Source of the DNA: Streptomyces roseoverticillatus
GTDB lineage: Bacteria > Actinomycetota > Actinomycetes > Streptomycetales > Streptomycetaceae
Direction of reading: 5' to 3'
Assembly (NCBI RefSeq): GCF_000719265.1
Contig: NZ_JOFL01000011.1
Coordinates: forward strand, 1-64,000
Length of the DNA: 64,000 bases
Shown in pieces: positions 24,364-30,863 of this stretch (position 1 is the stretch's first letter; every line of letters starts with the position of its first letter). Position numbers and translations under genes: made by a program. The notes under the pieces were generated by a model, which saw nothing but the letters and a program-made list of their open reading frames with translations, did no database searches and had not been told where the DNA came from.

Positions 24364-24450
24364 CGGAGAGTGTGGGATTTGAACCCACGGTGACATCGCT
24401 GCCACGACGGTTTTCAAGACCGTTCCCTTAGGCCGCTCGGGCAACTCTCC
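24364..24450 (-). tRNA. tRNA-Ser (UGA)
   Basis: 87-nt class II cloverleaf: acceptor GGAGAGT/ACTCTCC, D-arm with CCCGAGCGGCCTAAGGG, anticodon loop CTTGAAA (TGA), long variable arm, T-loop GTTCAAATC, discriminator G. CCA not encoded. TAGGCT on the minus strand (24483-24488) is its likely -10. The accessory block 24.5-30.8 kb starts on its 5' side. Confidence 0.95.
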
Positions 24451-24551
24451 TCGCATCGATTCACCTGGAACGATGCGGGAACAGCCTACCGTCTGGGCCG
24501 TACGAGCGGGGCTGCCGGGCCACGCATGGGCCACAGACTTCCGAAGGGTGG

Positions 24552-25520
24552 TCAGTGCGGGATGCCCTCGATGATGTCGCGGGCACCCTGCCGCAGCAGC
24601 TCGGCGCAGACGCGGGTGCCGAGGGTGGCGGGGTCGTTGTCGCTCTCGCCCCAGATGTGGGCGTGGACGAATTTCGACCCGTCGCGGGAGAAGACCATCC
24701 CGCGGAGGGAGAGCTGGCCGTCCGGGTCGGTGATGCAGTGTCCGGCGATGGGGCTGTTGCAGTGCCCGCGCAGGCCGTGCAGCATGACGCGTTCGGCAGT
24801 GATCTCGGTCATGGTCCGCTCATCGTTGAGCTGGGACAGCAGCCCGGCCACCGCAGCATCATCGCGACGGCACTCCAGCCCGAGGGTGCCGGCGCCGACC
24901 GCGGGCAGCATCTCGTCCACGCTGAAGACCTGGCGCCCGCGGTGGGCAATCCCGAGCCGCTGCAGCCCGGAGGTAGCGAGGACCATCGCGTCGAGCTTGG
25001 CGTCCACCTTCCTCTTGCCGTCGAGCTTCTCCACCCGCGAGCCGACCGCCCCGCGGACGCGTACGACACTGAGATCAGGCCGCACCCGGTTGATCTGCGC
25101 CTTCCGCCGCACGGCAGATGTGGCCACGACGGCGCCCGTCGGCAGATCATCAAGGGTCTGCCGGTCGGAACCCTCCGGGAAGAGCAGGACGTCACGCACG
25201 TCGCCCCTGGCCAGATAGGCGGCGAAGATCAGCCCCTGCGGCAGGGGCCGGTCCCCGGGCACGTCCTTGACGCAGTGGACGGCCATGTCGACGTCACCGC
25301 GCTGCAGCATGGTGTCGATTTCTTTAACGTAGAGCCCTTTGCCGCCGAGCTGGGCGAGATCGCCCTGCCACTTGTCCGCCTCCGTCGTCACCGGCACCAC
25401 GTCGATCTTCAGTTCCGGCTCATGCTTGCGCAGCAGGGCGGAGACCTGTGCGACCTGGGCGAGCGCCATCGGGGAACTCCGGGTGCCGATCCGAAGGGTG
25501 CGTTCGGGGAAGTCGGTCAT
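24552..25520 (-). CDS. divergent hydroxymethylbilane synthase (porphobilinogen deaminase) paralogue
   Basis: 322 aa, full-length HemC fold. Conserved: Arg14/Ser16 (GTRSSP), GGKGLYVKE lysines, Lys85-Asp86 (VKDVP), Ser135 and Arg138-139 (TSAVRR), Arg156 and Arg162, and Cys254, which would carry the dipyrromethane cofactor. Unusual: RGAVGSR instead of RGN(V/I)GTR, PAVGAG instead of PAVGQG, and RGHCNSPIAGHC around the cofactor Cys instead of GGCQVPIG. It is the last gene of an ATGA/GTGA-coupled operon with a NUDIX hydrolase, not in a haem locus, so it is probably a second copy with an altered or specialised role rather than the housekeeping enzyme. ATG at 25520 overlaps the NUDIX stop. Confidence 0.85.
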   Translation of the reverse strand: MTDFPERTLRIGTRSSPMALAQVAQVSALLRKHEPELKIDVVPVTTEADKWQGDLAQLGGKGLYVKEIDTMLQRGDVDMAVHCVKDVPGDRPLPQGLIFAAYLARGDVRDVLLFPEGSDRQTLDDLPTGAVVATSAVRRKAQINRVRPDLSVVRVRGAVGSRVEKLDGKRKVDAKLDAMVLATSGLQRLGIAHRGRQVFSVDEMLPAVGAGTLGLECRRDDAAVAGLLSQLNDERTMTEITAERVMLHGLRGHCNSPIAGHCITDPDGQLSLRGMVFSRDGSKFVHAHIWGESDNDPATLGTRVCAELLRQGARDIIEGIPH

Positions 25521-25993
25521 GGTGTGGCCTCCTCGTTCCTGGCTTCCAGGTAACTGGTGGGATGGGCACGATGGGTGCGCAGTGCTCGTGCGATGCGTGC
25601 GGAGAGTCGGGGGTGGAGCAGTTCGAGCGCGGAGCCGGTGTACTCCCAGCGCCACGCGTCGAGCTCCTCGGGCTGGAGGACGATGCGGTCCTCGTCGCCG
25701 GAGTACAAGCGAGGTCCGGTGAAGAGGAACGACAGCCGGTCGCGCCGCTCCGGGCGGGTGGCCTGCAGCCACCCGACGGCGAGGAACTGCCAGGAGTGGG
25801 CATCGAAGGTGAGGCCGAGTTCTTCACGGACTTCCCGCCGGACGGCGTCGAGGGGCGATTCCCCCGGTTCAACGATCCCGCCCGGCAGATGCCACGGCCC
25901 GCCGGCCTTCGCCGGGTGCACCAGCAACATGCGTCCCAGACGATCCGTGATCAGCACGTAGGCCGTGACGGGGAACCCATGCGCGACCGTCAC
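25517..25993 (-). CDS. NUDIX hydrolase
   Basis: 158 aa. A complete Nudix box starts at Gly39: G-x5-E45-x7-R53-E54-V-x-E57-E58-x-G60, with the metal-binding glutamates intact. Such enzymes cleave nucleoside diphosphate-X compounds. WHLPGGIVEPGES and ELDAWRW resemble MutT/ADP-ribose-type members, but the substrate cannot be assigned. GTG at 25993 overlaps the stop of the upstream tiny gene (GTGA), and its own stop overlaps the HemC paralogue start, so all are translationally coupled. Confidence 0.85.
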   Translation of the reverse strand: MTVAHGFPVTAYVLITDRLGRMLLVHPAKAGGPWHLPGGIVEPGESPLDAVRREVREELGLTFDAHSWQFLAVGWLQATRPERRDRLSFLFTGPRLYSGDEDRIVLQPEELDAWRWEYTGSALELLHPRLSARIARALRTHRAHPTSYLEARNEEATP

Positions 25994-26139
25994 ACCTCGA
26001 CGTCCCCGCGGTCCAGGAACCGCCCGGAGTGCGCCCCGCACTCTTCCTCGTCGCCGGCCACCCACTCGGCCGCGTACTCGGGACACACCGCCTCGTCCTG
26101 CGTGATCGTGTACGGCACGAACCGAAAGACCCGGCTCAC
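25990..26139 (-). CDS. 49-aa protein resembling a truncated DUF7848 domain
   Basis: Begins VSRVFRFVPYTITQDE and contains VAGDEEECGAHSG, resembling the N-terminal half of streptomycete DUF7848-type proteins as I recall them (a Cys-containing SGDExxCGAxSG motif). Those proteins normally continue with a His-rich C-terminal half of about 30 residues, which is missing here. Start GTG 26139 sits six bases after CGGAGGGG, and both ends use four-base overlaps, so the shortened form looks maintained rather than decayed. Role unknown. Confidence 0.6.
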   Translation of the reverse strand: MSRVFRFVPYTITQDEAVCPEYAAEWVAGDEEECGAHSGRFLDRGDVEV

Positions 26140-26333
26140 CGGTGCCCCTCCGAGTGCCTGCGCATCCGGATATCGCAGTCCGTAACAGTCGTGTAGTCAC
26201 CCGCCGTTCGGGCGTCCAACCGGGTGCCCGCCAATCTCGCACACTCATCACAGCCAGGCACTGGGTCCGGTGGCTCAATGGTTGGCAACCCCAGGTGGGG
26301 GGCCGGTGACATGGTCGTCCTACGAGTGCACAT
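26136..26333 (-). CDS. 65-aa small protein with a CDEC motif
   Basis: First gene of the operon. ATG at 26333 has AGGAG six bases upstream; a second ATG at 26312 is also possible. The sequence includes LPTIEPPDPVPGCDECARL and ends DCDIRMRRHSEGHR. The CxxC-like pair and Arg/His-rich tail resemble small streptomycete proteins often encoded beside XRE/DUF397-type regulators; a metal-binding role is possible but unproven. Its TGA overlaps the next start (GTGA). Confidence 0.65.
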   Translation of the reverse strand: MCTRRTTMSPAPHLGLPTIEPPDPVPGCDECARLAGTRLDARTAGDYTTVTDCDIRMRRHSEGHR

Positions 26334-26364
26334 CCCCGCTCCTCGCGTCGTCCGGATGACGACA

Positions 26365-26423
26365 CGCTAGGAGCACGAACGTCCGACGACCTAGCGAGTT
26401 CTACGTGGTTGCACGCGAGTTCT
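26365..26423 (-). promoter_or_regulatory. promoter/operator region of the NUDIX-HemC operon
   Basis: CGCTAGG and CCTAGCG form an inverted repeat (26365-26371, 26390-26396; 18-bp spacer). GCGAGTTCT occurs twice, 21 bp apart (26394-26402, 26415-26423). TGGTTGCAC (26406-26414) recurs upstream of the 81-aa gene (28069-28077). Likely target of the adjacent XRE regulator. Confidence 0.5.
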
Positions 26424-27275
26424 TCACCGGAGGGAGTCGAGTGCTGCGGTCACCACAGCTCGGGCTGGCGCCCCGTACACGGCAAGGTCCCGCAGCTCTG
26501 AGAACGCCTTGACGTACATCGCGACCTCACCCGGCGCAGTGACGGTCACCTGGGCCGTCAGCAGCTCCACATGGACCCGCTCGTCATCAAAGATGTTGAA
26601 GCCTTCCAGGGTCCACATGCCGCGGCCCTGCGCCGTGAACGGAATGATCCCGACGGAGACAGCGGGAAGCGACATCACCGACAGCAGGTGTCCCAACTGG
26701 CCGGCCATCGTCTCGGCATCGCCGATCTGGTACCTCAACACCGACTCCTCAATCAGGAGAGTGAATCGGTGCCCCGCCTCCTGAAGGACGCGCGCCCGAG
26801 CCATACGGGCGTCGACAGCTTCGGCAGTGTCGTCCGGTGTGCCGTGGAATCGGCGGATGACCGAGAGCAGTGCGGACGCGTACGCGGGTGTCTGGAACAA
26901 GCCGGGCACGACATGTGACGCGTAGCCTCGGTGCAGCTTCGTACGCTCATAGAGCGGGATGCGTGATTCCTGCAATCGCCGCAGGCCGGTGCGCTGCAGG
27001 CGCTTCCACTCCAGGTACATGGAGTCGGCAGACCGCGACGCCGCAATGATGTCCGCCGCCTGGTCGTCGGCATCACATGCCGCGCACCATGTACGGATAT
27101 CCGCGTCGGATGGCGGCGTACGCGCGTTCTCGATGCGTGAGGACTTGGACTTGTTCCACCCACAGCGTACGGCCAGCTCATGCCCTGTCAGCCCAGCGTC
27201 GAGACGGACCTCACGCAGCTTCGCCGCCACTGCCTTGCGCGCTGCTTCGACGCTTGATGACTGATACTTGGGCAT
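26424..27275 (-). CDS. XRE-family regulator with DUF5753 domain
   Basis: 283 aa. N-terminal helix-turn-helix (about 14-70): LREVRLDAGLTGHELAVRCG then WNKSKSSRIENARTPPS. The C-terminal DUF5753 domain (about 95-275) includes YERTKLHRGYASHVVPGLFQ and LIEESVLRYQIGD. These regulators are abundant in Streptomyces and typically pair with a small DUF397, DUF6879 or similar partner; BldB/AbaA-like and WhiJ-like systems are known examples. Here the DUF6879 gene lies just upstream on the same strand, and the presumed target operon downstream. Confidence 0.9.
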   Translation of the reverse strand: MPKYQSSSVEAARKAVAAKLREVRLDAGLTGHELAVRCGWNKSKSSRIENARTPPSDADIRTWCAACDADDQAADIIAASRSADSMYLEWKRLQRTGLRRLQESRIPLYERTKLHRGYASHVVPGLFQTPAYASALLSVIRRFHGTPDDTAEAVDARMARARVLQEAGHRFTLLIEESVLRYQIGDAETMAGQLGHLLSVMSLPAVSVGIIPFTAQGRGMWTLEGFNIFDDERVHVELLTAQVTVTAPGEVAMYVKAFSELRDLAVYGAPARAVVTAALDSLR

Positions 27276-27299
27276 GAGCTGACTCGTCCACTGGCGCCG

Positions 27300-27824
27300 T
27301 TAGACGACGAACTCCTCGTGGGGTGTGGCGCGCCGCCAGACCGCCTCGAACGCCTCAGCGCATAGCTTGATCACCGCCGGGTCGTCGCACAGCTCGTGTC
27401 CTGCCGACGTACCATCACCGCTGAAGTGGCCGAAGCGAATCAGCCGGTCGTCGAACAGCCAGAAGTCCGCACCGGGCAGAGCAAGCGTGGCCGCGTCCCT
27501 TCGAGGCAGCCAACGAACCGCCTCCCCGGCCTCGACGTTCAGATACGTACCGGCGTGCTCGTAGCGGATGTACTCACTGACAGGCACAGAAACCACCCGG
27601 GCTCTACGCATCACCACACCGCGCGCCACCACGTCCCGCACCAGGTCATGCCAAGGACGACGACGCTCAACCGACTCGGGCGTGATCTTTCCGCAGGCTT
27701 GCCACTCCGCGAAGTCGTCGGCCTCTGAGGCGACGCTGTACGTATCCCGCAGCTCCAGGTGAACGGCCGACCGGTGGCACTCCTTGATCAGGTCACTGAA
27801 CGGCGGAACGCTGTTCGGCCTCAT
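27300..27824 (-). CDS. DUF6879 family protein
   Basis: 174 aa, no signal peptide or membrane segment. RRARVVSVPVSEYIRYEHAGT and LPGADFWLFDDRLIRFGHFSGDG are typical of the DUF6879 family, which is encoded next to XRE regulators in streptomycetes and is thought to act as the regulator's partner or antagonist. ATG at 27824; its first 32 bases overlap the 3' end of the preceding gene. 24 bp separate it from the XRE gene. Confidence 0.82.
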   Translation of the reverse strand: MRPNSVPPFSDLIKECHRSAVHLELRDTYSVASEADDFAEWQACGKITPESVERRRPWHDLVRDVVARGVVMRRARVVSVPVSEYIRYEHAGTYLNVEAGEAVRWLPRRDAATLALPGADFWLFDDRLIRFGHFSGDGTSAGHELCDDPAVIKLCAEAFEAVWRRATPHEEFVV

Positions 27825-28038
27825 CGCACGCCTTCCTGATCAGCGGCACCATACGCGCCGGAATCCGGATCACTGCTTCCGTGTCGGGGATGTGGCCCAC
27901 CGTACGACACTCGTCTTCGGTCTCGCCGTCGGCCTTCCAGCCCTGGAACACGAGGTCGGCGGTCTCGCCGTCCACCCACACCGTGGGGCAGTCATCGCCG
28001 TTGGTGTTCGGGTCCTTGCCGAAGAACAGTAGAGCCAT
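27793..28038 (-). CDS. hypothetical 81-aa protein
   Basis: Begins MALLFFGKDPNTNGDDCPTV; acidic, with one Cys near the N-terminus and one in DECRTVGH. ATG at 28038 with GGGAG about nine bases upstream. It heads the XRE/DUF6879 unit and overlaps the DUF6879 start by 32 bp in another frame. Small acidic proteins in this position are common in streptomycetes, but I know of no function. Confidence 0.7.
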   Translation of the reverse strand: MALLFFGKDPNTNGDDCPTVWVDGETADLVFQGWKADGETEDECRTVGHIPDTEAVIRIPARMVPLIRKACDEAEQRSAVQ

Positions 28039-28283
28039 GACCGTGACTCCCACCCACTCGGTTGCGTCTGGTTGCACAGACGATGGCCCCGAGCGTCGTT
28101 CCCGTCAAGGCGCCCTCTCAGCAGGCGACTTGATGCCGGGTTTCCGACCACGGCTGATCTATCTGCGCCTTGAATCCTCCGACCCATGCCGACAGTCAGC
28201 CGGACGCTCAGCCACGACGGCGGCGCGCCTAGTGGAACGCCCACGACGAGCCCGGCCACGTCGCGGCAGCTGCCCGCTCCCCC
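28039..28283. other. intergenic between the 81-aa gene and arsI
   Basis: Holds the minus-strand promoter of the 81-aa/DUF6879/XRE unit, including TGGTTGCAC at 28069-28077, and the arsI 3' flank. No gene or clear terminator. Confidence 0.4.
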
Positions 28284-28739
28284 TCAGCCACGGCCGAAGG
28301 GTGCGGTCTCCGCAGACGTGGCGGTGCAACAGGTGGTGCTGTCCCCTTGGACAGAGCCCTTGCCGAGGGTGTCGGCGTCGGCCTTGACGACGTAGATCTC
28401 CCAGGGCTCACGGCCGGGGCCGTGGACCCAGACCTTGTCCTGCACTGCGTAACAGCAGGAGGTGTCGTTCTCCTCGAAGGTCGCCAAGCCTGCTTCCTTC
28501 AAGCGCTCGGTCGCGGCGGTGACGTCGTCCGTGGTGCCGACTTCGACGCCGAGGTGATCGAGCCGGGTGTCCTGGCCGGGCTCGCCCTCGATGAGGACGA
28601 GCTTGAGCGGGGGCTCGGTGATCGCGAAGTTGGCGTAGCCGGGACGACGCTTGGCCGGTTCGACGCCGAAGAGCCGGGAGTAGAAGGTCACCGACGCTTC
28701 GAGATCGGCGACGTTGAGGGCGAGCTGGACACGGGACAT
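28284..28739 (-). CDS. arsI: ArsI C-As lyase / CadI-type VOC protein
   Basis: 151 aa, vicinal oxygen chelate fold. The expected iron ligands of ArsI are present as Gln5, His62 and Glu114, and the substrate-binding vicinal pair is Cys95-Cys96 (NDTSCCYAVQDKVWV). ArsI cleaves the C-As bond of trivalent methyl- or aryl-arsenicals using Fe(II) and O2. A further CC pair in the C-terminal tail (STTCCTATS) may bind arsenic. Divergent from arsR across a good operator candidate. Confidence 0.92.
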   Translation of the reverse strand: MSRVQLALNVADLEASVTFYSRLFGVEPAKRRPGYANFAITEPPLKLVLIEGEPGQDTRLDHLGVEVGTTDDVTAATERLKEAGLATFEENDTSCCYAVQDKVWVHGPGREPWEIYVVKADADTLGKGSVQGDSTTCCTATSAETAPFGRG

Positions 28740-28772
28740 GGCGATCTCCTCGATCCACGCTGTATCGATCTA

Positions 28773-28803
28773 CTTCAATACAAGGTTGCGCCTTGGATCG
28801 AAG
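28773..28803. promoter_or_regulatory. candidate ArsR operator
   Basis: CTTCAATACAAGG-TTGCG-CCTTGGATCGAAG: 11 of 13 positions are symmetric. Lies in the 81-bp arsI-arsR divergent region, 17 bp before the arsR start. Confidence 0.6.
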
Positions 28804-28820
28804 GACGTCAACATAGAAGT

Positions 28821-29216
28821 ATGTCGAATCAGGAATTCGTGGTGCTCGGCCAAGTCGGTCCCGACGGCTGCTGTCCCGGCCTGCTGACCGCCCCGCTCGC
28901 CGAGGACCAGGCGGCAGAGCTGGCGAAGGTCTTCAAGGCCCTGGGTGATCCGGTGCGGCTCCGGCTGCTGTCGGTGATCGCCTCCCGGGCAGGCGGTGAG
29001 GTGTGCGTCTGCGACCTGACGCCCGCCTTCGACCTCTCCCAGCCGACCATTTCCCATCACCTGAAACTGCTCCGTGAGGCCGGACTGATCGCCTCCGAGC
29101 GGCGCGGGACGTGGGTCTACTACCGGTTGCTGCCGGAGATGACCGACCGGCTCGCCGGGATCCTCACCCGCCCCGCCGGGGAACCCCTGCCCGAGCCCGC
29201 CGAGGCCTCGCCGTGA
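28821..29216 (+). CDS. arsR: ArsR-family arsenic-responsive repressor
   Basis: 131 aa winged-helix protein. FKALGDPVRLRLLSVI begins the core; the sensor motif in the recognition-helix region is VCVCDLTP (Cys62, Cys64), and an additional Cys17-Cys18 pair lies near the N-terminus, together suited to bind As(III). SQPTISHHLKLLREAGL is the DNA-recognition helix. No clear Shine-Dalgarno precedes the ATG. It heads arsR-acr3-arsC and should repress this operon and arsI. Confidence 0.93.
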   Translation: MSNQEFVVLGQVGPDGCCPGLLTAPLAEDQAAELAKVFKALGDPVRLRLLSVIASRAGGEVCVCDLTPAFDLSQPTISHHLKLLREAGLIASERRGTWVYYRLLPEMTDRLAGILTRPAGEPLPEPAEASP

Positions 29217-30316
29217 CCCGCGCGGCCACCGCACCGGTGGCGGCTCGGCTGTCCTTCCTCGACCGCTACCTCGCCGTGTGGATCCTGCTGGCGATGGGTG
29301 CCGGCCTCGGGCTGGGCCGTCTCGTGCCCGGACTGGGCGACGCGCTCGCGAAGGTCACCGTCACCGGAGTCTCCCTGCCGATCGCCCTCGGCCTGCTGGT
29401 GATGATGTACCCGGTCCTGGCCAAGGTCCGCTACGACCGCCTCGGCACCGTCACCCGCGACCGCCGCCTTCTGGTCCCCTCGCTGGTGCTGAACTGGGTG
29501 CTCGGCCCTGCCGTGATGTTCGCCCTGGCCTGGCTGTTCCTGCCGGACCTGCCCGAGTACCGCACGGGCCTGATCATCGTGGGCCTGGCCCGCTGCATCG
29601 CCATGGTCATCATCTGGAACGACCTCGCCTGCGGCGACCGCGAAGCCGCCGCCGTGCTCGTGACCTTGAACTCGGTGTTCCAGGTGATCGCCTTCGCCGG
29701 GCTCGGCTGGTTCTACCTCTCCGTCCTGCCCGGCCTGCTCGGCCTCGAACAGACCGCGCTCGACGTGTCGGTGTGGGAGATCGCCCGCAGCGTGCTGATC
29801 TTCCTGGGCATCCCGCTCGCCGCCGGATACCTCACTCGCCGCCTGGGCGAGAAGGCCAGGGGCCGCACCTGGTACGAGGCGAAGCTGATCCCCCGCATCG
29901 GCCCGTTCGCCCTGTACGGTCTGCTGTTCACCATCGTCGTGCTCTTCGCCCTTCAGGGCGACGCCATCACCTCCCAGCCGCTCGACGTCGCGCGGATCGC
30001 GCTCCCGCTGCTGGTCTACTTCGCCGTCATGTGGGCCGGGTCCATGGCACTCGGCCGGGCCGCAGGCCTGGACTACCCACGGACGACGACGCTCGCGTTC
30101 ACCGCTGCGGGCAACAACTTCGAGCTGGCCATCGCGGTCGCCATCGCCACGTTCGGCGCCTCCTCCGGTCAAGCCCTCGCCGGAGTCGTCGGGCCCCTCA
30201 TCGAGGTCCCCGTCCTCATCGGCCTCGTCTACGTCGCGCTCGCCGCCCGTCGCCTCTTCCCCTCGCCCGCCACCGGCCGGCCGGCCACCACCCCAGAAGG
30301 GTCCGCCCGTGTCTGA
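29213..30316 (+). CDS. acr3: Acr3-family arsenite efflux permease
   Basis: 367 aa, about ten TM helices, bile acid:sodium symporter superfamily. The essential Cys is in GLARCIAMVIIWNDLACGD, the Acr3 signature. It expels As(III), driven by the proton gradient. GTG at 29213 overlaps the arsR TGA (GTGA). The C-terminal tail overlaps the arsC start by eight bases. Confidence 0.95.
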   Translation: MTRAATAPVAARLSFLDRYLAVWILLAMGAGLGLGRLVPGLGDALAKVTVTGVSLPIALGLLVMMYPVLAKVRYDRLGTVTRDRRLLVPSLVLNWVLGPAVMFALAWLFLPDLPEYRTGLIIVGLARCIAMVIIWNDLACGDREAAAVLVTLNSVFQVIAFAGLGWFYLSVLPGLLGLEQTALDVSVWEIARSVLIFLGIPLAAGYLTRRLGEKARGRTWYEAKLIPRIGPFALYGLLFTIVVLFALQGDAITSQPLDVARIALPLLVYFAVMWAGSMALGRAAGLDYPRTTTLAFTAAGNNFELAIAVAIATFGASSGQALAGVVGPLIEVPVLIGLVYVALAARRLFPSPATGRPATTPEGSARV

Positions 30317-30725
30317 GAACAAGCCCTCCGTGCTCTTCGTGTGCGTCCACAACGCCGGGCGCTCCCAGATGGGCGCCGCCTTCCTCGCCCACCTCGGCGG
30401 CGACCGCGTCGACGTCCGCTCCGCCGGCTCCGCTCCCGCCGAGACCGTCAACCCCGCCGTCGTCGCGGCCATGCGCGAGATCGGCATCGACCTGTCCGCG
30501 CAGGCACCGAAGCTGCTGACCACCGAGGCCGTGCAAGCGTCCGATGTCGTCATCACCATGGGATGCGGGGACGCCTGCCCGGTGTTCCCCGGCAAGCGCT
30601 ATCTGGACTGGAAGCTGGAAGACCCGGCCGGCCAGGGCGTCGACGCCGTCCGCCCCATCCGCAATGAGATCGAACAGCGGGTGCGCGGCTTGCTGGCCGA
30701 GCTCGGCATCACAGCTACGGCGTGA
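30309..30725 (+). CDS. arsC: arsenate reductase, LMW-phosphatase fold
   Basis: 138 aa. Catalytic loop C12-V-H-N-A-G-R18 followed by SQM; a second cysteine region TMGCGDACPVFPGK resembles actinobacterial mycothiol-linked ArsC enzymes more than thioredoxin-type ones. Reduces arsenate to arsenite for export by Acr3. GTG at 30309. Confidence 0.93.
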   Translation: MSENKPSVLFVCVHNAGRSQMGAAFLAHLGGDRVDVRSAGSAPAETVNPAVVAAMREIGIDLSAQAPKLLTTEAVQASDVVITMGCGDACPVFPGKRYLDWKLEDPAGQGVDAVRPIRNEIEQRVRGLLAELGITATA

Positions 30726-30817
30726 TCGTCCGGCGCTCTCCGGTCCTCCGGATCCCGCCCGCTCCGAGCCCCGTCTCCGGAGCGGAGACCGTCCCCTTGG
30801 GCCTCTCGGGCAGCTCT

Positions 30818-30848
30818 CCCCGCACCGCTCGTGCTCGGCGGTGCGGGG
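30818..30848. terminator. bidirectional terminator between arsC and htrA-like gene
   Basis: CCCCGCACCGC-N9-GCGGTGCGGGG, 11-bp perfect stem between convergent genes; marks the right edge of the arsenic block. Confidence 0.85.
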
Positions 30849-30863
30849 GGCAAGCCCGTCGCC

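Noticed and set aside
24364..30850. Integrated element using tRNA-Ser(UGA) as attachment site
   Set aside because: The accessory genes lie on the tRNA 5' side, no duplicated tRNA 3' end was seen at the far edge, and no integrase gene is present.
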